A model generated the notes under the pieces. It searched no databases. It was not told where the DNA came from and was given only the letters and a program-made list of their open reading frames with translations. Shown here in pieces: positions 57,403-64,000 of a DNA stretch of 64,000 nt. The first letter of the stretch is position 1. Every line of letters begins with the position of its first letter. Source of the stretch: Huiozyma naganishii CBS 8797 (taxonomy: Eukaryota > Ascomycota > Saccharomycetes > Saccharomycetales > Saccharomycetaceae); the NCBI RefSeq assembly GCF_000348985.1, contig NC_035933.1, positions 62,001 through 126,000 of the forward strand, given 5' to 3'. Both the position numbers and the translations under genes were made by a program.

Positions 57403-58188
57403 ATGAAGAGCAAATCTAGTTTTGTTTCCATCGATAAGAGCTTTGCTTATGCTGAATACAAGAAGTTGGCACCGCCATTATCGAGCGATAGGACTACCTA
57501 TGGATCGATTTTCAGACAGGTTGAAGCGGAGCTAACACAAGTTCAGGATGATACTATGGCGGTGTTTAAAGTCCTTGATAAAGATATTGATGAAGAGATA
57601 AAACAGATAGAAGTGCTAGAATTGAAGTTGAAAAGCTCGCACAAGAAGATCAAACACTCATACAGCAAGACACTCAAGCTACGAGATAAGAACCAACGAT
57701 ACAAACATTTTTGCAAAACGCTGGATTCTATGGAAACTCGAATGGAGAAGTTAGACGAACAGTTTGAACTACTGAACAAATCGTCAGACCTTGTGTTGGA
57801 CAGTATTGTTGCCGCGAATTCATACAGAGAGCAGTGCAATGATCCAGCTACATACATTATGATGGACGAATTTAGCAAAAAACGGTACCCAACACTGTTT
57901 TCGGTTCTTCAACTGAAATTTCCAGAGACTCTTCGTACATCGCAAGATGCACTATCTATATCTATGGAGGATGAAATAGAACAGGCTCCTCCATTGACTA
58001 CGACTAGCAAGACACCGGATTTGACTTTAAAGTCGCAACGGGACCGAGACAGTTCTGTAAATGGACACCTAGTGTCAATTTTTTCACCAGTACGAACACC
58101 TGCATCGCCATACACCACTCTAGATAATGTGACGTGTGATGGTGGCTTCAATCTGAATGTCCCAAAGTTAAGTAAGAATTCTATCTAA
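57403..58188 (+). CDS. VAB2: BLOC-1 subunit Vab2
   Basis: Component of the yeast BLOC-1 complex on endosomes, involved in endosomal maturation and Rab5 control. It is 261 aa (yeast 282). It has no signal peptide or membrane helix. Residues 35-150 are strongly helical with heptad-like hydrophobic spacing (AVFKVLDKDIDEEIKQIEVLELKLK, then LDSMETRMEKLDEQFELLNKSSDLV), as expected for a BLOC-1 helical-bundle protein. The C-terminal 90 residues are Ser/Thr-rich and disordered. Sequence resemblance is hard to judge by eye, so the call relies largely on gene order next to YEA4 (YEL004W-YEL005C) and the coiled-coil architecture. Confidence 0.82.
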   Translation: MKSKSSFVSIDKSFAYAEYKKLAPPLSSDRTTYGSIFRQVEAELTQVQDDTMAVFKVLDKDIDEEIKQIEVLELKLKSSHKKIKHSYSKTLKLRDKNQRYKHFCKTLDSMETRMEKLDEQFELLNKSSDLVLDSIVAANSYREQCNDPATYIMMDEFSKKRYPTLFSVLQLKFPETLRTSQDALSISMEDEIEQAPPLTTTSKTPDLTLKSQRDRDSSVNGHLVSIFSPVRTPASPYTTLDNVTCDGGFNLNVPKLSKNSI

Positions 58189-58259
58189 CGGTTATACTAA
58201 AATTTCGGGCTTCGGATTTGGATGACGTATTATCTGCCCATTAGAGTTATACTTCTGTC

Positions 58260-59132
58260 TTAACTCATACGTCCAGGATGCTTTTGGTCCAAAACTCTTT
58301 GCATTATATCCTTGAAAATTTGGTATATTGGTGACGCCTCATACAGTTCAGTTAAGGTCTTTTCTTCTGTCTTTTGGTTTTCAATTAGTTCCACAAACTT
58401 GGGGTCTATCGGGATGTTCCCCAAGTAAGGCACCTCAAACTCTTTTGCTAGTCTTTCTCCCCCACCACTTGAAAATATGTTCGTACATTCTGCACAGTAC
58501 GGGCAGATAAAACCAGACATGTTCTCAATGATACCCAAGACATTTAGGTTCACCTTCTTACAGAAATTCAGCTCCTTTTTGACATCAGAAGTTGCAACAC
58601 TCTGCGGTGTTGTTACGACGAGAGCCCCATCGGGCTCGGCATAACGTAGATTTTCTGCAATCGAGATATGTTCGTCGGATGTCCCAGGAGGCGTATCAAT
58701 CAGTAAATAGTCTAACTCACCCCAATAAACGTCTTTAATAAACTGCTTTATCATAGCTGTCTTTTTGGGACCCCTCCAAACCACACTGTTGCCTCTGTCA
58801 CCAAGCAAAAACCCTAGAGACATCACGCTCAGAGATGCTTCAGCATTAGTATCCACTTTAACGGGCATCCAACCATCCGCACCTTGAAAGATAGATTTGC
58901 CCTCTAGTCCAAACATCCGAGGTAGTGAGGGGCCCGTTAAATCAATGTCGAGTACACCGACTTTGTAGCCCATTATGCACAGGGATAGTGCCGTCTGAAT
59001 GGTTACTGAGCTCTTGCCCACCCCACCTTTACCTGACAATATGAGAATAATGTGTTTTACTTGAGCAAGCGAGACAGCAGCTACGGCCTGCTCCTCCTCC
59101 CCATCTTCCTGAGTAGTTTCATCAAAACTCAT
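58260..59132 (-). CDS. CFD1: Cytosolic iron-sulfur cluster scaffold ATPase Cfd1
   Basis: With Nbp35, Cfd1 forms the cytosolic scaffold on which [4Fe-4S] clusters are built for cytosolic and nuclear proteins. It is 290 aa from the ATG at 59132 (yeast 293); upstream codons have no ATG. The deviant Walker A loop GKGGVGKSS is near residue 36. [35 protein letters not shown], and the Walker B region [16 protein letters not shown] follow. The C-terminal cluster-binding motif CPYCAEC is intact. Unlike Nbp35 it lacks an N-terminal ferredoxin-like cysteine set. In S. cerevisiae the gene is YIL003W, by CEN9; here it occupies the place of YEL006W between VAB2 and MIT1. Confidence 0.96.
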   Translation of the reverse strand: MSFDETTQEDGEEEQAVAAVSLAQVKHIILILSGKGGVGKSSVTIQTALSLCIMGYKVGVLDIDLTGPSLPRMFGLEGKSIFQGADGWMPVKVDTNAEASLSVMSLGFLLGDRGNSVVWRGPKKTAMIKQFIKDVYWGELDYLLIDTPPGTSDEHISIAENLRYAEPDGALVVTTPQSVATSDVKKELNFCKKVNLNVLGIIENMSGFICPYCAECTNIFSSGGGERLAKEFEVPYLGNIPIDPKFVELIENQKTEEKTLTELYEASPIYQIFKDIMQRVLDQKHPGRMS

Positions 59133-59704
59133 GTTAAGTATGTTCGATTTCAATGGAAGGGTGATCTTTTGGTGTAATCTCAAGTGATCTCACTGTGATC
59201 TCTGTACGTTTCGTTCATAACTGCATATATACTTTGAGCTTCGAGCTATTACTAATCTCAAAGTCATCGCTCTGATGATTTTTTTATTGATTTTTAAAGA
59301 AGGGTGTAGCAGGACAATAGCACAGCTTGAAGCGTAATTAAAGGATAGCAGAGCTTCCACTGGTGTAGCTCGATTTCCGGCTCGAGCGCGTGTCAAAGTT
59401 CATAATATTCGTAGGTGATTCTTACAACTCCCACCTTAAAACATGTCCATATATACTATAATATAATGATTACTATTCATATTTACACTCTTTTTTTTGA
59501 CATGCCACGGCGCCCTGTTGATACCTACGGGGCACCCCGATACTAGCCCTGTATTATATACTACTCTTGAGCAAGCGTGATCGTCAGCATCAAAAGTAAT
59601 AATTAGTACCCTTTCAAAAGAGAGTACAGATAATTAAGCAATTTGTAAAACTGTCTGGGGTGTATGAAGAGCAAAAGCCAGGGTCTGACTGAATTAATGC
59701 GACC
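59133..59704. other. 572-bp interval between CFD1 and MIT1
   Basis: CFD1 promoter and MIT1 3' side, both genes reading leftward. No gene seen. AT-rich, with a T9 run near 59490 and several short A/T runs, plausibly a polyadenylation region for MIT1. Confidence 0.5.
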
Positions 59705-61681
59705 TTAGGTCTGCGTTGAGGTGTGGTTGTTTACTTCCCTCTGATTTTGGGATGGAGGTAATATCTGATCTTGGCCACGGTTCTGACACTGTTCCTGTAA
59801 ATGATATTGCTGTGGTTGTTGCTGCTGCGGTTGCTGTTGTTGCCCTTGGTAAGGATATATGTTGGGAACTAGTGGTGTTTGGGAACCGTAACCACCGAGC
59901 TTTGGATTGTGGTTCATATGCTTTTGTTGTGGTATGTACTGGTATGGTACTTGACTTGCTTGTTGCTTTAGCAATGATTCGTACGACTGTTGTGGTTGCT
60001 GTGAAAGCCCAGCACTGTAGCTACCAATGAGCGACCCGCCCGCACTACTACCCGAAAGATTCTTGTTGCTCATGCTTAACGGGGTTGGGACCATCGAAGT
60101 ATCATTTGCCATCGGTGCACGCGAATTCACTCTGTTGTAGCCCAAATTGTTTGCGTAATAAGGGGGGTTACTGCTTATTGGATACGTTGGATACGCATTT
60201 CCAGCATGCGACATATTCATTTGTTGAGTCTGAACGGATGTGTTAACGGCGTTCTGTCCGTTATTTTGGTCAGTTTGATAGTACGGCACACCCATAGCTG
60301 CTGCTGTATTCTGTTCGTTGTAGCCAACGTAGGGTGCTGATGCAGATTGATAGTATGGGAACGTGTTCATGGAAGGCGTCGATAACTGTTGATGGGACTG
60401 TGGTGGTCGTTGTTGCGGAGGTGAGCTTTGTTGCGGTACTGGTGGAACCTGGCCATACTCAGCTGGGTAATATTGTGCACTCTTGAGGTAGTTGTACGGA
60501 GCAGTAGAAGTGAGTGGCACGTTACTTGCACTATTGTAGTTGTTCGATGATACCGGGTATATTGGTGCTTGTGCATTGGATGGCTGTTGCAACCTGTAAG
60601 ATGCATTTATAGCTCGACTCGTTGGATCGGTGGTTGTCATATCTTCATTCTTCATTTGTTGGTTCATTCCAGCAACCATACCAGAGCTGTTCGAGCTGTT
60701 CGCTCCACTATGCAAACCTGGATTGTTGTTTGTCGGTGCAGTGTTGTCAGCATAACCATGGGTATCCGCTCGGTTGGGGAGCTCTGTCGTTGCAGGTATG
60801 ATCATATCCTTCCCATAGTGGTTCACCTGGTTAACAAACTGTGGGCGGTACTGGAGCTGTAATGTGGAAGATAGTGCGTCCGTTATTCTGCTCGTTGTAT
60901 TTACTGTATGATGGCGCTTAACCGGAGACTCCTCATCAAATGCCCCTGCATGGGGGCCGGTCTTAGCAGGATGGCCCTTCACATTTCCAAGAGTAGTGCT
61001 TTCCATGGCATCAATCAGCGCAGGTATTGGCGCGACGTCTCTGAACATCGGCGAGTCCTTTACAGTCACCAATCTGTTCTGTTTGACATCATTTAGCGTG
61101 TAGTAGGACACTATATGGAAATTCTCATGTGAATTCAAATTGGCACGTTTCATACTAACGGATATTGTTTTCTTTATAAGGCCCGCGTATTTCCGAGGTT
61201 GTACGAGATTAACTGTCCTATTTTTGGACATCTGTTGTGAAACGTCGCCATTCATCGGCGTGGGGCCGACCTCCGTGGTGCTCACCGGTTCCACAAAGCG
61301 ATTCTCATTGGATGGATGGGCCATCGTATTCTTGGATAGTAGTGGCGGCAATTTGAGTTTCGATAAATGTTTTTTCTTCGCTCCCTCCGATCCAGAGTTT
61401 GTGAGTGTAAAATGCATCGTACTTTTATCAACTTCCTTGTATATCAAAAACTTCCCTGCAATTCTCGATGGGGACCACGAGACGCCATCCGTCCATCTCT
61501 TAATTCCTGAAATCTCCTCAATGAACACAAAGACGTTGCCGGAAGCGATGAGGTAAGGTCTTTCAATCTCATACGGTCTGCGAGGAATGTGTTTCAGTTT
61601 CCCATCGAAAATTGCTTGTAGTAAGAGCAATGCATCCTGTTCATCGTCGAGGTACCCTTTGAATGTAGGTTCGATATCCAT
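59705..61681 (-). CDS. MIT1: WOPR-family transcription factor Mit1
   Basis: Mit1 belongs to the Gti1/Pac2 (WOPR) DNA-binding family, related to Candida Wor1, and drives pseudohyphal growth and FLO gene expression. It is 658 aa (yeast 666) from MDIEPTFKGYLDDEQDALLLLQ; earlier codons without ATG are excluded. The WOPR box has its two parts at about residues 1-95 (GKLKHIPRRPYEIERPYL, SGIKRWTDGVSWSPSRIAGKFLIYKE) and about 168-225 (KYAGLIKKTISV, NFHIVSYYTLNDVKQNRLVT). The rest is low-complexity, rich in Asn, Gln, Ser, Pro and Tyr, typical of an activation or prion-like domain. Position beyond VAB2 matches YEL007W. Confidence 0.96.
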   Translation of the reverse strand: MDIEPTFKGYLDDEQDALLLLQAIFDGKLKHIPRRPYEIERPYLIASGNVFVFIEEISGIKRWTDGVSWSPSRIAGKFLIYKEVDKSTMHFTLTNSGSEGAKKKHLSKLKLPPLLSKNTMAHPSNENRFVEPVSTTEVGPTPMNGDVSQQMSKNRTVNLVQPRKYAGLIKKTISVSMKRANLNSHENFHIVSYYTLNDVKQNRLVTVKDSPMFRDVAPIPALIDAMESTTLGNVKGHPAKTGPHAGAFDEESPVKRHHTVNTTSRITDALSSTLQLQYRPQFVNQVNHYGKDMIIPATTELPNRADTHGYADNTAPTNNNPGLHSGANSSNSSGMVAGMNQQMKNEDMTTTDPTSRAINASYRLQQPSNAQAPIYPVSSNNYNSASNVPLTSTAPYNYLKSAQYYPAEYGQVPPVPQQSSPPQQRPPQSHQQLSTPSMNTFPYYQSASAPYVGYNEQNTAAAMGVPYYQTDQNNGQNAVNTSVQTQQMNMSHAGNAYPTYPISSNPPYYANNLGYNRVNSRAPMANDTSMVPTPLSMSNKNLSGSSAGGSLIGSYSAGLSQQPQQSYESLLKQQASQVPYQYIPQQKHMNHNPKLGGYGSQTPLVPNIYPYQGQQQQPQQQQPQQYHLQEQCQNRGQDQILPPSQNQREVNNHTSTQT

Positions 61682-64000
61682 CCCCAAAATGGTTCTCAAC
61701 CACTATGTGTATGTGTATTTTCTTTTTTCCTTCTCAATTTTTACCAGAGCGTTTGTACGATCTCTGGCGTTTGACCCGCGGACGTTAAAAGCAATGATCC
61801 CTTCTATCTATTCTCTAATTATACAACTGCGGTAATCCTGTTTTCCTCCTCTTTTGGCGTAGGTGTTTCTTAATCACTACACTTGAACCACCACTAAGCT
61901 TATTTTAAAACGGCTGTGCGATGCTATAGGAAAGGCCTCATGTACAAATGTGTAGATATCCAGGAAAGCAAAAAAATTAAAAAGAGGTTGAAGAGAATTC
62001 AAAGAATTCAAAGAAAGAAAAAAAATAATTAACAGAATTCTTGAATATGAGGGCGAACTGGGAGTACGTTTCAGTTGATGATAATCTCTCCGTATTTCCG
62101 TCTCACCTTCTTTTAACTTCTTTCTCTCTTTCCTTTCTCTGCAGCCCTTCAAAGAGTTGACGAAAGTAAAAAAGTTATGTGTGGTTTCCTCAATCTTCAA
62201 AACTTTCTTGAAAAAACGGGATGCTTGGTACGGACGTAAGAGGATGATCAAGAGGGAAAGAAAGAGAGAGAGCGACTGGGAACAGGGAAAAGGAAAACAA
62301 AGGATATGAAAGAAACTGGCAACTTTTTCAAGATAAACAGCCAACGATAATGTAGTTATATCAAGATGTCAACGGACAAAAGATGTTACAGCAAGAAGGC
62401 CCAATTTAAATAGAGAAGCGGAAATGGTTCAAAGTTTTTGGCACATAGCATAAACCTTTCTTTTTACTTCGGATCTCCCCCTCCTCTTTCTTCTCTCTCT
62501 CCTAACAGTCATTTCTTATTTCTCATTCAAGGTTTTAGTTGTTGTTTTTGTTCTTGCCTTGACTTCGTCATTGCCGGACAAACTTCTGCCAACAGGCCTT
62601 TTCTTTTTTAGTTTTTCTAGTTGTTTTTTTTCATTTCATCTTCCTTCCTTCGTTCTGTGCAGTCTGCTCCTCACCTCGGCGTGCTCTTTCTCCCTTTCAC
62701 TCTCTCTATCCCTTTGTTTAATCCGTGTGTCTATCTTCTGTTGAGCTTTCTCCGTTTTCCGCTGTGCCCCTCTTCAAAGAGAAAGTCAAAAATTCCTCAG
62801 AGAATGTACGTAGAACAACCAGAATTTACTTTTTTTTTCCAATTTTTGTTTTGTTTCTTTTAAAAGAGGGGAACAAGAGCAAAGGATTGATGGATATAAC
62901 AGGAAAAGCGGTATTCTAGAGGTACCGACCATTTTACAGTGGGAATGGAACAAAAAAATGCGTAAACAAGCGCAAATTTAGTAAAAAAACTTTAAAATAT
63001 TGGCGTGTAGCGTGGTGCGTATTATTCCGGATTTTGTCGAGGTAAACAAAAACCAAACCATCGCTACTATTATTAATAGTAATCGGATACCAAAAGTATG
63101 GCCAGAACAATAAATCCGTGATGCGGAAGACCGCACACCAGATGGGTGCCGTTTTTCTGTCTGGTATTGTTTTTTTCTTTTCTTTGCCTTACTTCAGTCT
63201 CCTTCCCCAATCTGTAACAATTCTTCGTACCGCTCTGCAATCCCGTACAGGGAACCCTATTCTTACTTGCAATAACCTCCGTTCGGTCCAGGAAAATAAG
63301 CAATGCATGTCCCAAATAGGCCATATACGGACGTAATAGAGCCACAGAGAGAAGCGGAAGTATGGACAAAAAATAAGCAAAAAATGTCCTCTTCTCCTAT
63401 TAAGACTCTTCTTCTTTTTTTTTTTCCCTTTTCTCTCTCTGTCTCTGCATCACTTCACAGTTCTTGGCTTTCACTACACTTTCGTTACCTCTAAGATTCT
63501 TATCTGCGCTACCTCTATTGAAGAAAAGACGGAGAGAGACGGAGAGAGACGGAGAGAAAGACGGTATGACAAAGGAACTGCAGGAACAAATGCACATTTA
63601 ATAATGACCCCTTTACCTCCAATTGTGTGTGCGTAAGGGGGGGGGGGGTTCCTTTGTCAGTAAGTTCTTTAAAATTTATTATCTGTTAGTATAGTTTGTG
63701 CGGGCCACATCTAACTGTCCGTTTCGTTTGAGTCACACGAATCTTAAAACTCGAAACCTGTTCCTATGGTATCCCTATGTACGCATTCTCTCTCTCTCTC
63801 ATCTCAGGCATCCAACTCTATTCCACGTAAGCAATTGTTTGTTTCTTTCCCCTTTATGGCTAGAAATAGTGTTTGATACTGCGATAACCAAAAGAAAGGG
63901 GGAAATACCAAAGAAAAAAGAGAAAAGACTTTTTTTAAACCTAAAACCGCCAAAACCTGATCTCTGTTCGCGTGCCCTTAAGTCTCCAATAACCTATCTG
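61682..64000. promoter_or_regulatory. Long gene-free region upstream of MIT1
   Basis: At least 2.3 kb with no supported gene, running off the window. Much of it (about 62080-62800 and 63400-63800) is pyrimidine-rich on one strand in alternating blocks, with GA or CT microsatellites near 62260, 62700, 63435 and 63790 and a 10-bp GGAGAGAGAC repeat near 63530-63555. Long intergenic regions are typical of morphogenesis regulators such as MIT1 and FLO11, so it is probably an extended promoter and leader. Frames in it are low-complexity. Confidence 0.5.
63637..63648 (+). repeat. 12-base G homopolymer upstream of MIT1
   Basis: An uninterrupted run of 12 G, about 2 kb upstream of MIT1. It is the third long G/C run in the window. 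Confidence 0.9.

Noticed and set aside
61877..62344. 155-codon frame on the minus strand upstream of MIT1
   Set aside because: Product is low-complexity Ser/Leu/Phe/Lys from strand-biased DNA and starts without a plausible context.

Overview
This is nuclear DNA of a budding yeast in the family Saccharomycetaceae. Genes are dense and mostly intronless. The two introns seen carry yeast consensus signals (GTAAGT or GTATGT, TACTAAC, TAG), and one tRNA-Pro(UGG) gene has an intron. Almost every long reading frame can be matched by recalled family sequence, and usually also by gene order, to a Saccharomyces cerevisiae gene. The species cannot be named from the window. Ribosome-biogenesis promoters carry PAC and RRPE motifs. 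All gene names come from recalled family features and synteny; no database search was run.

Layout. At 1-23.7 kb are MYO2 (cut at its 3' end), an FRT1/FRT2 homologue, PRO2, MAK16, LDB19, PMT2/PMT3, GSH2, an intron-containing RRT8/LDS-family gene, a small unknown gene, a PAS-kinase homologue reduced to its kinase domain, PEX15, TPD3 and NGL1. This interleaves genes that in S. cerevisiae are split over two duplicated tracks (YAL016-029 on one side, YOR321-326 and YOL042-049 on the other). At 23.8-40.8 kb are a Q-rich unknown gene, NOP12, RPS15, RPP2A, SIL1, OPI10, MSE1, SMC5, a GNAT-type acetyltransferase, RTS1 and PET127. At 41-50 kb, sparser, are the tRNA gene, an unrecognised secreted Cys-rich glycoprotein, the sterol importer AUS1 and an old yellow enzyme (OYE).

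From 49.7 to 54.0 kb there is no convincing gene. This stretch has two 100-N assembly gaps and diverged inverted repeats that look like LTR or fold-back transposon remnants. From 54.0 to 64.0 kb the genes are WBP1, GIM4, YEA4, VAB2, CFD1 and MIT1, collinear with the genes next to S. cerevisiae CEN5/CEN9. MIT1 has a very long upstream region. The gene-poor stretch is therefore a reasonable place for a centromere, although no classical CDEIII was found in the readable bases.

Functional threads. Ribosome production and its control: MAK16, NOP12, RPS15, RPP2A. Secretory glycosylation and folding: a PMT, WBP1, SIL1, YEA4. PP2A: scaffold TPD3 and B' subunit RTS1. Mitochondrial expression: MSE1, PET127, NGL1. 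Redox and sterol physiology: GSH2, OYE, AUS1. The left two thirds is visibly richer in G+C, especially at third codon positions, than the block right of about 41 kb.
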